Origin: Nitrosomonas sp.
GTDB taxonomy: Bacteria > Pseudomonadota > Gammaproteobacteria > Burkholderiales > Nitrosomonadaceae
Reading direction: 5' to 3'
Assembly (NCBI GenBank): GCA_016721865.1
Contig: JADKHF010000011.1
Location: forward strand, 41,014 to 105,013
DNA length: 64,000 nucleotides
The position numbers were made by a program, and so were the translations under genes. Shown piece by piece: positions 47,165 through 57,590 of this stretch. The notes under the pieces are model-generated. The model was not told the DNA's origin and made no database searches. It saw only the letters and a list, made by a program, of their open reading frames with translations. Every line of letters begins with the position of its first letter. Within the stretch, counting starts at the first letter, position 1.

Positions 47165-47390
47165 AAAATGACTTCACACCCCTCTGTCCTTTTTACCTGA
47201 GAGATTTACAGATTACTATCCGCGTGCCCCTTCGGTGGCCAAAAATAAATTTCTCGGCACTCTCCAGATTGCCTGTCACAAGCGGTTCTCAGGGAACAAG
47301 ATTGACTTGACCATGCCTGAGCGATTCCGGGGGGGTTACGCCTTCGGCGGCGCTGAAATAGATAGCGCGCTCTCCTGCTTGGACTTTTAT
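47165..47390 (-). promoter_or_regulatory. Tandem glycine riboswitch upstream of gcvT
   Basis: On the minus strand two glycine aptamers follow one another. The first has GCAGGAGAGCGCGC, a GCCGCCGAAGGCG hairpin, AACCCCCCCGGAA and CGCTCAGGCA. The second has CTGGAGAGTGCCGAG, CCACCGAAGGGGCACGCGG, and ATCTCTCAGGTAAAAAGGACAGAGGGG. The GGAGAG, GCCGAAGG and CTCAGG(TAAA)GGACAGAG words are the conserved glycine-aptamer core. The tandem pair senses glycine and normally turns on gcv expression. The element starts about 40 bases before the gcvT start. Confidence 0.93.
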
Positions 47391-47399
47391 GGCAGAAAG

Positions 47400-47819
47400 C
47401 GAACTATACCTTAGTAAGGCCTGTTTATACAAGTTTTGTGGTCAAATAGACTGGCCGCTTAGCCAAGGAAGCTCTGAATAAGTCAATTATTTCTGTTTTT
47501 GGATATAAATTATTGGCAAAGTAGCTAAATTGGCATTTTTGTGCGATCAGTAACTGCAATATTATAGCTGATTACGCATTATTCTGTCCCCTGAAGCTGC
47601 TTTTCAGGCACGGCAAATTTGTTCTAACCTCAGAAACCAAGAAATTCAGCTTTTTCGAATAACCAGAAATTATATATTATTGATTTTATAATTTTTAATC
47701 AGATCTTGTTAGTGTTTTTTGGAGACTAACCGGAAATCAACGTAACATCATGCTTTTGAATATATTAGCAATCAGAACAGATTAGCCCTGGCTTTTCAGA
47801 ATGCTGTACGAAATTATTT
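47400..47819. other. Intergenic region
   Basis: AT-rich sequence upstream of the glycine riboswitch; it should include the gcv promoter on the minus strand, but I see no confident box pair. No gene is supported. Confidence 0.4.
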
Positions 47820-48290
47820 TGTTCGTGACTTCAGCACCTTACGAACATGATAGAGATTAACCAAAGGAAACAGCAAGTAAAATTGTTGTGCGTTCTAAAA
47901 TAACCCTCGATAACGGGTTTTGGTATAACTAAATTGTCGTTTGTCGATATGGAACGGGGGCTCCACCTTCGCCAGTAGTGAGATCGGCATGCGATTCAAG
48001 ACTGCGTGTTTTCTGTCGCCAGAACTTTGCCTTTCTTGTGTTTAAACAGCATAGCCCAAACCGTTTCATCCGGCTTACGCTCTGCTTCTGGATTGCGATC
48101 ATTGCATGTGTAAGCCCGATTATCCAATACACCCCCTCTTCACCATGTACCAGTGCATCAATCATGTTGCCGCCGGTTACTATTTGGCTGCGCTGAGCTC
48201 CAGACTATGACCAAGCGGGGATCAGCATCCACGCTCGTGTGTGCTTTTAACCCAAAGTAATAGCTGCAATCCTTTTAGGTCGAACTCATT
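47820..48290 (-). pseudogene. IS5-family transposase remnant
   Basis: Minus-strand fragments in several frames spell the C-terminal half of an IS5-type transposase: YYFGLKAHTSVDAD, then MIDALVHGEEGVYW, CCLNTRKAKFWRQKT, and FHIDKRQFSYTKTRYRGLF with FYLLFPLVNLYHVRKVL at the end. The KRQFSYTKTRYRGL piece corresponds to the conserved end around the last catalytic residue. At least three frameshifts separate the parts, and no terminal repeats are visible. Confidence 0.7.
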
Positions 48291-48429
48291 TCACTATTAC
48301 GTTTGCGTTGCCGATTTCTGGACGACGGCAGCCGCAATCAGTGTAGCAGCAACAATAGTGCCTTGACGCAGCTGCGAACCCTGCTAGCCCGAACTTTGCA
48401 TAAACTTTCTGTCCCACATTTTTGTTGCT

Positions 48430-49733
48430 GCTCACCTATTCTTTTGATTTTCAGGCGATATCTCCCCTACCCCTACGGCCAAGGTTGAGCGTGAACTGGT
48501 TATTGGGAAAGAAGAAGGTGGCAGCGTCTCGTAAGCCGGACGTGCCGGGTTATGGAGAGGCCAGCATGGCAGATTTCCTGCGGGCTGAAACGAGTCGTTG
48601 ACAGATTTTTCCAGTAGCGCCTTGACCGGACAGGCGCTGGATAGGTGTAGCAGCACCCGGTCTTTGTACTGTTTGACACGTACGGCAATCTTGAACAGCG
48701 AAAGGATGACTGTCCTTGGCTGGCAGCCCGTTGTTCCCCGCCAGCACCTCGGCCTTGAGCACCACACGATGCGCTTGTGGCCAGGGACCCGGCGGCATAG
48801 TCGAATTCACCGAACAGGCGCACTGACGACACGACCGGCCCAATCCCTTGAGCAGCCATCAACTGATGCAACGCGAGATGACCGCGCGCATTCTTCATCA
48901 GTCCCTCAGCTTTGGCGGACAAAACGGCGTTGCCGCCTAAGTCAAAGATGAAATCGGCATTGCCAATTTCACTGATCTACTTCATCAGCTCCGGATTGGA
49001 GAAATGCCCGTCGCCGCGCAGCAGGATATGGGTATGCGGCCAGTGCTGGCGCAAAACATGCAGCACTCGCTTCATGATCATGGCATTCTCGACACCCGTC
49101 GGGCGCTTGACCTTTGGCAGCACGCGGAAGTCACCAAGGCTCCTGACTCAGCCTCGAACACCAACAGTGGCAGGTAGCAATAGTACCCATAGTGATGATT
49201 GTGAAAGGTAGCTCCCGCTGGCCGTGCGCAGCGATCGGTATGATCAATATCAAGCGTGATGCTGTTCGGCGCCTCGCTGTAAGTGGCGACAAACTGTTCG
49301 ATCAATGCTCTGGAGCCCGGTAGATGTCACTGCGGCGCAGCGATCCCTCCAGGCGGGAGTGCGTTGCGTCACAAGCCAACGGATTGCCGGTTTCCAGCGG
49401 TGCGCGCCCTGCCGCTAGCTTGAACAGCGGGTCGGCGCGCAAGGTATCAGCATCGTTGCCGTCTTCATAACCTGAGGCGATCTGAAATACGCGCTGTTTC
49501 AGCAAATCCCGCAGGGGGTGAGTAATATCGCGCGCATCGCGTGGATCGGAAATCACCGAAGTCAGGCGATCAATCAGGCCGATACGATGATCGACTGCAT
49601 CCAGTACCACCGCACCCAAATCAGAGGAGAGCACCCCTCCGGCAAAGTCGGCGTGAAGTGTGAAGCTGGGAATTGAATTAAAGCAGAGCTGTTCTGGGGT
49701 AGAATTGGCAGAAGAGCGAGTAGTTGTAGACAT
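48430..49733 (-). mobile_element. IS1380-family element, decayed
   Basis: The transposase starts at 49733: STPEQLCFNSIPSFTLHADFAGGVLSSDLGAVVLDAVDHRIGLIDRL, with QRVFQIASGYEDGNDADTLRADPLFKLA and LEGSLRRSDIYRAPE, typical of the IS1380 N-terminus. The frame breaks at about 49305; the next part, SITLDIDHTDRCARPAGATFHNHHYGYYCYLPLLVFEAESGALV, is the DDE region, again shifted to later pieces such as GLMKNARGHLALHQLMAAQGIG and AVRVKQYKDRVLLHLSSACP. Several frameshifts mark it as dead. Terminal repeats are not clear. Confidence 0.75.
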
Positions 49734-50128
49734 TTTTTACGAATCAATTCTTTGATAACTCAAATTATATCAAATACTTGAATTGTTATTTTTCCTATTT
49801 ATGCAATATTCAGATCAAGTTCGATTTGCTATTTGTACAGAAAGTTTTCTTCTGATCGATTAATCTATGATGTATTTTTGCTGCAGTTGAAATATAGTTT
49901 GAAAGGTAGTCAGCAGGATTTTCCTGATTCTGCTGAATACTTCCAGAAATTCTTCTATGGTTTTGAGCCGATTTGCTTCCATTGACTATAAGCTGCATTT
50001 TTCCTAAATAATTTATGATGCCTCTCATTTTTTAGCGCTTCGAAGAAATAAATTGCTGCAACCGGTGATCAGATAGAATTCAGAGATTCTTCAATAACAA
50101 TATCCTATTTTCATTTAATTTTTATTTC
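49734..50128. other. Intergenic region upstream of rimO
   Basis: AT-rich; a 72-codon minus-strand frame at 49810-50028 has no ribosome-binding site and no recognisable family, so it is not called. The rimO promoter must lie here. Confidence 0.4.
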
Positions 50129-51487
50129 ATGTCATCATTAAAACAAGCTTCACAAAAAAAAATTGGCTTTATTTCTCTCGGTTGCCCAAAAGCACTGGTG
50201 GATTCCGAACAAATATTGACCCAGTTACGTGCCGAAGGTTATGAAATATCATCTTCATATGAAGATGCTGACCTGGTTGTTGTTAACACCTGCGGGTTTA
50301 TTGATAGTGCGGTTAAGGAATCGCTGGATGCGATCGGTGAAGCGCTAGCCGAAAACGGGAAAGTAATTGTCACCGGGTGCCTGGGTGCGAAAGAGGATGG
50401 GGACGTGGTTAAAAAAGCCCACCCGCAAGTGCTAGCCGTTACCGGCCCCCATGCATTGCCGGAAGTGATGTCTGCTATCCATACCCATTTACCACAACCG
50501 CATGATCCTTTTACCAGCTTGGTGCCGCCACAAGGAATCCGGTTAACGCCCAAACATTACGCATATGTCAAAATTTCGGAAGGCTGCAATCATCGTTGCA
50601 CGTTCTGTATTATTCCTTCCATGCGTGGTGATCTGGTGAGCCGACCGATTCATCAGGTTATGCAGGAAGCAGAGCATCTGGTTAATGCCGGTGTTAAGGA
50701 ACTTTTGATCATTTCACAAGATACCAGCGCGTATGGCGTAGACGTAAAATATCGCACAGGTTTCTGGCAGGGCAGGCCGATTAAAACCCGTTTGACCGAG
50801 CTTGCGCAGGCATTGGGTACCTTGGGGGTCTGGGTGCGTATGCATTATGTTTATCCTTATCCGCATGTCGACAAAGTGATCCCACTCATGGCGGAAGGCA
50901 AGATACTTCTTTATCTGGATGTGCCGTTTCAGCATGCAAATCCACGTATTCTGAAAGCAATGAAACGACCCGCCAATGCAGAGAATAATTTGGCGCGCAT
51001 TCAGCAATGGCGCCAGATTTGTCCTGACATCACAATACGCAGCACATTCATTGTAGGTTTTCCCGGTGAAACTGAAACAGAGTTTGAAGAATTATTAGCC
51101 TTCCTGCAGGAGGCACAATTAGATCGCGTCGGGTGCTTTACCTATTCACCGGTAGAAGGCGCAACAGCCAATCAGCTAGCTGATCCTGTGCCAGAAGCAA
51201 TTAAGGAAGAACGTCATGCACGTTTTATGCAATTGCAGGAGGAGATCAGCCGTCAACGTCTGGCAGCAAAAGTTGGTCAGAAGATGATGGTTATGATTGA
51301 TGAGCTTGCTGAAGATCAGGTGATTGCAAGAAGCAGTGCTGATGCACCCGAAATTGATGGATTGGTATACGTGGAAAAAACGGATCACGTTCAGCCTGGA
51401 GATTTTATTGAAGTTGAGATCACTGATTCAGATACTCATGATTTGTATGCAGTTGCATTAAACCTTGATGCTCCAGCAGATCACTGA
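50129..51487 (+). CDS. rimO: Ribosomal protein S12 methylthiotransferase RimO
   Basis: The 452-residue protein has the N-terminal methylthiotransferase domain (IGFISLGCPKALVDSEQIL, VNTCGFID, TGCLG, supplying the three cysteines of the auxiliary cluster), the radical-SAM motif CNHRCTFC with Cys153, Cys157 and Cys160, and a C-terminal TRAM domain (KMMVMIDELAEDQVIARSSADAPEIDGLVYVE). It adds a methylthio group to an aspartate of ribosomal protein S12. It is complete and undamaged, between two IS1380-type remnants. Confidence 0.95.
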   Translation: MSSLKQASQKKIGFISLGCPKALVDSEQILTQLRAEGYEISSSYEDADLVVVNTCGFIDSAVKESLDAIGEALAENGKVIVTGCLGAKEDGDVVKKAHPQVLAVTGPHALPEVMSAIHTHLPQPHDPFTSLVPPQGIRLTPKHYAYVKISEGCNHRCTFCIIPSMRGDLVSRPIHQVMQEAEHLVNAGVKELLIISQDTSAYGVDVKYRTGFWQGRPIKTRLTELAQALGTLGVWVRMHYVYPYPHVDKVIPLMAEGKILLYLDVPFQHANPRILKAMKRPANAENNLARIQQWRQICPDITIRSTFIVGFPGETETEFEELLAFLQEAQLDRVGCFTYSPVEGATANQLADPVPEAIKEERHARFMQLQEEISRQRLAAKVGQKMMVMIDELAEDQVIARSSADAPEIDGLVYVEKTDHVQPGDFIEVEITDSDTHDLYAVALNLDAPADH

Positions 51488-51497
51488 AAATACCAAT

Positions 51498-51850
51498 TCA
51501 ATTGTCACGGACGTAAGTTTTATTCTTACTTGTATGCGATTTACAAAAAGCAAGATATCGATACTTTTGTTTGCAAAGCTCGATTAGGCGCCTGACTCCC
51601 GCAGTTTGCCGTAGATTGAAGAGGCAGTGCTGTTCAATTCGCACCATCTCGGCTATTACGCCCTCATTACCAAAGGCACTGTCACCGCGCACCAGGGTGA
51701 GGCATTCCTCGGGGGAGAGTCTCTCAATTAGCTGGCACAGGCGCGGCAGGCTATGTTTCGCCGCACTGGCTTTGCCGCTTTGCACCTCGACATCGGGCAC
51801 CAGACGGATGTTACCGATCCAGTAGGTGTGCAAAGTATGGCTCTGCCGTC
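51498..51850 (-). pseudogene. IS1380-like transposase C-terminal fragment
   Basis: The minus frame reads IGNIRLVPDVEVQSGKASAAKHSLPRLCQLIERLSPEECLTLVRGDSAFGNEGVIAEMVRIEQHCLFNLRQTAGVRRLIE, a conserved internal stretch of IS1380-type transposases (VRGDSAFGNE holds a catalytic aspartate). Both ends are missing. Its insertion cut the methyltransferase gene that lies to the right; the junction is at about 51840-51860. Confidence 0.72.
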
Positions 51851-53102
51851 CCGGCTTGGTGGCCCGCTTTGGGGCACATGCTCAAGTCCACTTCGCCTCT
51901 ACCATTCTCGGTGACTTCGTGCGGATAAAGAATTTCTTTAATGTGATTTGCCTTTGACGGCACGCATGCTTTAAAGCAACGCGCAAAGCGACGGGTGATT
52001 AATGGGCGAAGCAATTTGGGTCGCCCATCGGGAAAATCGTTCAAATCACTGCGTATAAACACCTTGTCTGTTGTCGATTTAACCCCCACACGTATTTTCC
52101 CGATGCGACGAAATGTTCCCCAAGTATTGACATCAACTGTAGCCAGCCATTTGTCGGTTGATTGGATAACAATCCGCCATACAGCTTCAACGTCTCCACC
52201 GTTGTCCAAGGTTCCATGCCGGACACGGAAGTGTCGGCCATCTGAAATTGCAACTACCGTGTCATTCTTAACAGATAAGGCAGCTATAACATCGTTGGCA
52301 TCTATGCACTCCGGGGCTTCAGTCTCATAAATCGATGAGTAATTAATGCCCTCTATTTTGTGGGGCTGCCTTGTGCCAGATACACCATGTGCGAGAAGCA
52401 CCGACGGAAGTACTGCTGCTTCAAAAAGCTTAGTATCGCCAAAGTCCCAAACATGCGAAATTCGAAAACGACGCAACAACTCCCGACGAACTGCTTGCCC
52501 TGATTTCGTGGTCATGAAGCGATTCGAGGTAATTACCCCAGCGACTCCGTTCTCTTCCAGGATTTGAGATATTCCCAACAAAAACGGGTAATACATGTCT
52601 ACTCGCCCAGTCAGCCCAAAGCTTTGCGCAAGCTGCTGTGCCTGCTGAGCACCCATGATTTGGGTGCGGACGTAGGGTGGATTTGCGATCACCAGACAAA
52701 AAGGCTCCTGCACTTCGTCGACGGAAAACAGATCACCGGAACCCTTAAGATTCAGAACGTGGGTAAGGAAGTTTTTTTGTTCCAGATGCACATCTAAGTC
52801 TGAAAATCCTGTCGAAGACGCCGCGCAGCAACTTGTATGGCCTCTGGATCGGTATCGTACCCAACGACCTCCAGCCGTTTTCGAATAGCTTGAGGTACTT
52901 GATTGATCAATGCATCCAGCAATGCGCCGTCTCCAACGGCTAGGTCTAACACCCGGATTTTGCCGCGTTCAGGAATCGCTGCTTCCCGGAGCATTTGCTG
53001 AGCGACAAATTCTGCAAGGACTACGGGTGTATAGGTTGCTCCGTCAGACTTTTGTCGGTCAACGTCGCTGTATCTTGGTGCAGAGGTTACAATATTAAGC
53101 AT
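51840..53102 (-). pseudogene. N6-adenine DNA methyltransferase (Eco57I-like), frameshifted and 3'-truncated
   Basis: From 53102 the protein has SDGATYTPVVLAEFVAQQML and the SAM-binding motif IRVLDLAVGDGALLDAL. One missing base at about 52797 breaks the frame; the next frame continues LDVHLEQKNFLTHVLNL and CLVIANPPYVRTQ (catalytic NPPY), ITSNRFMTTKSGQAVRREL and a target-recognition-like region RVGVKSTTDKVFI, KLLRPLITRRFARC. The C-terminus is replaced by the IS1380 fragment at about 51845. Enzymes of this kind are parts of restriction-modification systems; no nuclease gene is adjacent. Confidence 0.8.
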
Positions 53103-53274
53103 GGGCGGCAGATTGGGTGATACCTATAGCCATCAATCCACATGGTTATCCAGCTCAGACAAAGTCAAAAAAACGACCAAAAGTCACATGAGTCACATCT
53201 TTACACCACACCACCCTCCTCTTATCGATCTGACAAAGGCATTTCCCTGAACAATCAATTGCCAATCCACCTCA

Positions 53275-53937
53275 TCAACGCAAGCTGATAATCGGCCAGT
53301 TATTTCTTTCTGCATGGCTTCTCAATGTAGCATCCGGGTCCACTGCGACCGGATGTGTCACTTTACTGAGCAATGGCAAGTCATTAAGCGAATCGCTATA
53401 AAACCAGCTTCGCAGGAAAGATAACCAGGTCAAGTTATGCGCATCCAGCCAGTTTTCCAGCCGTTCAATCTTCCCTTCCCTGAAAGAGGGCGTGCCTGAC
53501 ACCTTTCCGGTAAATTCGCCATCTTTCTCTTCCGGTTCGGTCGCAATCAAGTGACTGATACCTAGTGCTTGTGCAATGGGCGCTGTGACAAAACTGTTGG
53601 TTGCGGTAATGATGATGCATAAATCATCATCCAGCATATGCCGCTCAATCAACTGACGCGTGCCTGGCGCAATCATCGGCATAATCTTCTTACACATAAA
53701 TTCGCTGCGCCATGCTTCCAGTTGAATGCGTGAATGACGCGCCAATGGCTTTAACTGAAAATCCAGAAACTCATGAATATCCAGCGTTCCCGCTTTATAT
53801 TGCTCGTAAAATTCGATGTTCTTGGCTTCGTGCAATTCACGATCCAATGCTTTCTTTTCAATCAAAAATTGCGCCCATTGGAAATCGCTATCACCAGCAA
53901 TCAGTGTGTTATCCAAATCAAATAATGCTAAATTCAT
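53275..53937 (-). CDS. HAD-IB family phosphatase (SerB-like)
   Basis: The 220-residue protein begins NLALFDLDNTLIAGDSDFQWAQFL, with the HAD nucleophile and acid in DLDNT, followed by the helical cap, motif II IIITATNSF, and motif IV YSDSLNDLPLL. The layout is that of the HAD-IB subfamily (phosphoserine phosphatase-like and histidinol-phosphatase-like). Substrate is uncertain. Its start overlaps the hda stop by four bases, so the two genes are translationally linked. Confidence 0.87.
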   Translation of the reverse strand: MNLALFDLDNTLIAGDSDFQWAQFLIEKKALDRELHEAKNIEFYEQYKAGTLDIHEFLDFQLKPLARHSRIQLEAWRSEFMCKKIMPMIAPGTRQLIERHMLDDDLCIIITATNSFVTAPIAQALGISHLIATEPEEKDGEFTGKVSGTPSFREGKIERLENWLDAHNLTWLSFLRSWFYSDSLNDLPLLSKVTHPVAVDPDATLRSHAERNNWPIISLR

Positions 53938-54612
53938 GAAGCCACCTGTAATAATTCTCGTAATAAAGGTATGGTAATTTGACGCCGATTAACCAGGGAA
54001 TACCGATCCAGCGCATCCAGGGTCATCATTAACGACGGCAAATCACGCCGCCCATGCCGTAGCAAATAAAGACAAATTTCCTGTGATAAATCGAAACCGC
54101 AATCCGCGGCATGACTTTTCATCGCCTGTATCTTTTCCTCTTCAGTTAATTCATGCACCTGATATACCAACCCCCATCCCAAACGTGTCACCAAATCCTG
54201 CCGCATATTCAAATGCACTGGTGCAGCCGCGCCGCTGACCAGCAGAAATGCCTGACTTTCATCGCGCAACTGGTTATAGAGATTAAATAATCCGATCTGG
54301 GCTGCGGCATCCAGACAGTCAATATCGTCGATTGCGACGCAGTCCATATCGCTATCCACAGAAAATTCGCACGTTTGTTTTAGCGGAGAAATATACCGCT
54401 TTTGAGTTTCTTTGTGTATAGGCTGCAACAGTTGCCTGTAATAAATGGCTTTTACCACACCCCAGGCCGCCCCATAGATAAACAAAACGTTCTTTTTCCT
54501 TCTTGGACAGGATACTTGCCAGCATGTGCAGCAGCTCAGCGTTCCGCCCTGGCAGAAAGTTCTCCAGTGCAGGGAGTGGCAGGGGTTTAATGTCCAGCAG
54601 CAACTGTTTCAT
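53934..54612 (-). pseudogene. hda: DnaA regulatory inactivator Hda, frameshifted
   Basis: The N-terminus reads MKQLLLDIKPLPLPALENFLPGRNAELLHML and the P-loop YLWGGLGCGKSHLLQATVAAY, typical of Hda. At about 54368 the frame is lost after FSAKTNV; one missing base restores EFSVDSDMDCVAIDDIDCLDAAAQIGLFNLYNQLRDE (Walker B) and continues through RLGWGLVYQVHELTEEEKIQAM to the normal end (restored length about 226). Hda with the sliding clamp promotes ATP hydrolysis by DnaA. Loss should affect replication control, so this lesion deserves checking first as a possible sequence error. Confidence 0.8.
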
Positions 54613-54656
54613 TGTAATCGCTCAATATTCATACCCTCGCATCTCAATGACCGCGA

Positions 54657-55721
54657 CTATGAATTATAGAGATTGCTCTCCAGATAGCGCTGATGGAGAT
54701 GGCGTAGCCAAACCAGCAACACGGCACTTACCGGCAACGCCAGCAGGATGCCAAAGAAACCGAATAACTGGCCAAATGCCAATAACGCAAAAATCACCAT
54801 GACCGGGTGCAACCCGATACGATCACCCACCAGCCAGGGTGTAATCAGCATGCCTTCGAGCAATTGACCAATACCAAACACAACCCACACCGGTATTACC
54901 CCGCCCCAGCTCTGAAATTGCATCAATGCAGCAAAGGTCGCCAGCGTCAGACCGACGATCATGCCAAGATACGGTACAAACACCAAAATACCGGCTACCA
55001 ATCCAATCGGTAATGCGAATTCCAATCCCACCAGCCAGAGACCCGTGATATAGCAAATACTCATCAGGACGATGACGGATAATTGCCCGCGCAGAAATTC
55101 TGCCAGAATCCGATCCGTCTCACGCGCCAGGAGAGAAACCTTGTGATGCCAGTAGCGCGGAATCATTTCATCGGCCAGCTTGAGCAACATATCCCAATCA
55201 CGCAGCATATAAAACAATACCACGGGCACCAGTAACAGATTAACCAGAAATTCCACGATTGCCATCCCGCCGCTGGTCAAAGAAGGCAACGCCCTTGCAG
55301 CCAAGCCCCCCGCACTCTTCCAGTGTTCTGATACTGCCTGTTTCAGCACATTCATATCCGGTTGCAAACTGATGTTGAATCTTGTTTCCAGCCAAGGAAT
55401 CACATGATTCCTGAGCATGTCCAGATAGGCTGGCATCTTATTCAATAACCGCCTCGCTTCTTCCTCGAATAGAGGCACCAGGATCAAAATCAAGGCTGCA
55501 AACACTCCGAGCAAAAAAAACATCACCAATACCGCTCCCACTGTGCGGGATAGCTTTTTGCCGGCCAAAAAAGCAACCATGGGATTACAGATATAAGCAA
55601 TCACCGCAGCCAGCAGAAACGGAGTCAGTATCGGACTGAGCAGGTAAATCAACCCGCTCATCACGCAAGCCAACATCAACCACCAGAGATAATGTAAATC
55701 GTCGGCGTGTTCAGTGCTCAT
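54657..55721 (-). CDS. AI-2E/PerM family permease
   Basis: The 354-residue protein has about seven membrane segments with the family layout: three N-terminal helices (LMLACVMSGLIYLLSPILTPFLLAAVIAYICNPMV), a long amphipathic region with ETRFNISLQPDMNVLKQAV, and C-terminal helices with the conserved glycine/proline pattern VPYLGMIVGLTL, GQLLEGMLITPWLVGDRIGLHPVMVIFALLAFGQLFGF. PerM-type proteins export small molecules or ions; substrate unknown. It lies 44 bases upstream of hda on the same strand and 9 bases after the aminotransferase stop, so is part of one operon. Confidence 0.88.
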   Translation of the reverse strand: MSTEHADDLHYLWWLMLACVMSGLIYLLSPILTPFLLAAVIAYICNPMVAFLAGKKLSRTVGAVLVMFFLLGVFAALILILVPLFEEEARRLLNKMPAYLDMLRNHVIPWLETRFNISLQPDMNVLKQAVSEHWKSAGGLAARALPSLTSGGMAIVEFLVNLLLVPVVLFYMLRDWDMLLKLADEMIPRYWHHKVSLLARETDRILAEFLRGQLSVIVLMSICYITGLWLVGLEFALPIGLVAGILVFVPYLGMIVGLTLATFAALMQFQSWGGVIPVWVVFGIGQLLEGMLITPWLVGDRIGLHPVMVIFALLAFGQLFGFFGILLALPVSAVLLVWLRHLHQRYLESNLYNS

Positions 55722-55730
55722 ACTGCCGCT

Positions 55731-57119
55731 CTAACCAGCTTTTGCTTTTAACGCATGGCCCGCGAGATTCTTGCCGAGTTCCCAAATAGAACCCGGCACT
55801 TGATGGGTATCCGCAATTGTTTTGGTAAAGGCGCTGATGATGTGATCGCAGTCTTTTTGAGTGAGTATCAGTGGCGGCAACAGTTTAACCACATTCATGC
55901 CATGCCCGGCAACCTGAGTTAAAATCCTGTGCTCTTTGAATAGCGGAATGGTGATCATCTGACAGAACAACCCCTTGTTGGCAGCTTCCAGCATCATCCA
56001 TGCGGCTTTTAGTGACAGGCTGTTGGGTGATTTAAATTCAATCGCAATCATGGAACCTTTACCGCGAGCTTCTTTCAGGAACTCATATTGTCCCGTCAAT
56101 GCATTTATCCGGCTAATAATATCCGCACCAATTCTTGCACTGTTTTCTACCAGATTCTCGCTTCTGATTACCTCCAGACTAGCCAAACCAGCGGCCATCG
56201 CCAAGTTATTCTTGGAGAATGTAGAACCATGCACAACAGCGCGATCCATACGATTAAACACACTTTCCATAACTTGATGGGTCATGGCCACAGCGCCAAC
56301 CGGAACAAAACCGCCAGACAGCGCCTTGGCCATACAAATCATGTCGGGCCTGACATTCCAGTGATCTATCGCCCAGAATTTTCCGGTCCGGCCGATACCG
56401 GTTTGAATTTCATCAGCGACAAACAATGTGCCATATTTCTTGCACAACCGTTCGACTTCAGGCAGGTAGTTATCATCCGGAATATTCACCCCTTTGCCCT
56501 GGATCGGTTCGACAATGAAAGCGGCCACATCCCTATTGTTTAAAGCATTCTCCAACGCGGCGAGATCATTAAAAGGAACAGAGCCGCAATCCAGCAACAA
56601 TGGACCAAAACCATCGCGAAAAATCTGTTCGCCATTTAAGGACAGCGCCCCCATCGTCAAGCCATGATAGGCATGTTCACAGCAGATAATCCGGTTTCGT
56701 TTGGTAGCAAAACGAGCAAATTTTATCGATGCTTCAACCGCCTCTGTCCCGGAATTACAAAAGAAAACCTTATCCAGGTTATCCGGTGTCGTTGTGAGAA
56801 TCTCTTTCGCCAGCAAACCGCTCAGAACGGACACATCCAGTTGCACCAAATTCGGCAGTTCCAACGACAAAGTTTCCTTTAATGCATTGACGATGGTCGG
56901 ATGATTGCGGCCAAACGCATAAACACCGAAGCCACTCAGCAGATCCAGATATTCGTTACCCTGTTCGTCATACAGATATTGCCCGGCAGCACGCTCATAA
57001 TTCCGGTCATAGCCAATCGTTTTCAGAACCCTGACCATCTGAGCATTCAGATACCGCTCGTGCAAGTCAAATTTATCGGTGCGATGTTGTGATAACAGGT
57101 TGGCTATACTGAAAGACAT
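55731..57119 (-). CDS. hpnO: Class III aminotransferase, HpnO-like (hopanoid biosynthesis)
   Basis: Start ATG 57119 (MSFSIANLLSQHRTDKFDLHERYLN) is preceded by AGAGG. The 462-residue protein is a fold-type I PLP enzyme: FCNSGTEAVEASIKFAR, HAYHGLTMGALSLNG, LFVADEIQTGIGRTGKFWA and the PLP lysine in HGSTFSKNNLAMAAG. The opening RVLKTIGYDRNYERAAGQYLYDEQGNEYLDLLSGFGVYAFGRNHP is like HpnO, which makes aminobacteriohopanetriol. An HpnN-like gene lies in the same region, in agreement. Ornithine-type aminotransferase is the main alternative. Confidence 0.72.
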   Translation of the reverse strand: MSFSIANLLSQHRTDKFDLHERYLNAQMVRVLKTIGYDRNYERAAGQYLYDEQGNEYLDLLSGFGVYAFGRNHPTIVNALKETLSLELPNLVQLDVSVLSGLLAKEILTTTPDNLDKVFFCNSGTEAVEASIKFARFATKRNRIICCEHAYHGLTMGALSLNGEQIFRDGFGPLLLDCGSVPFNDLAALENALNNRDVAAFIVEPIQGKGVNIPDDNYLPEVERLCKKYGTLFVADEIQTGIGRTGKFWAIDHWNVRPDMICMAKALSGGFVPVGAVAMTHQVMESVFNRMDRAVVHGSTFSKNNLAMAAGLASLEVIRSENLVENSARIGADIISRINALTGQYEFLKEARGKGSMIAIEFKSPNSLSLKAAWMMLEAANKGLFCQMITIPLFKEHRILTQVAGHGMNVVKLLPPLILTQKDCDHIISAFTKTIADTHQVPGSIWELGKNLAGHALKAKAG

Positions 57120-57590
57120 GAACGACCTCTGCAATTAAAAAACACCTCCAGCAAAACTGGAGACCAGAATCAACGGGTTCCCGGAAAGAAATTAATAACG
57201 CCTGGCGACGGTATCGCTGCAACAAAAATTAGCGTTGATCATACCCTCATCAGTTTTTTCTTGCAGCTAAAATTACGCAAAATTCCCATGTTTTATCCTT
57301 ACCACTGAAAATAGTATAGAGGCACATTAAAGTATGTTGATTAATCCACCCTTGCACAACTTGTGTACCTGCCAATAAGTTGCTGTTAAATAAAGATTCT
57401 TGACGATAAACAATTTTTAATTCTATCGCCTTCTGGTCGACGACCCTGCTATCAGTGTTCAAAAAGTGTTCAAAAACACAAAGCATCAATTTAATTCGAT
57501 TTTAAATATCCACAGCATGCTGATCGTTCATTTGCGGTAAAATTGCACTTTATAAGCAGCACTCATTCTGTAACCGCACGAGAGTTCAAC
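57120..57590. other. Divergent intergenic region between hpnO-like gene and purM
   Basis: It should hold promoters for both directions. No coding sequence, repeat or clear operator is seen; an in-frame TTG at 57543 could extend purM by 16 residues but lacks a ribosome-binding site. Confidence 0.4.

Noticed and set aside
49810..50028. 72-codon minus-strand frame upstream of rimO
   Set aside because: No ribosome-binding site, AT-rich composition and no recognisable family; could be chance.
57250..57489. 79-codon minus-strand frame between the hpnO-like gene and purM
   Set aside because: Low-complexity chance frame in a promoter region, with no start signal.
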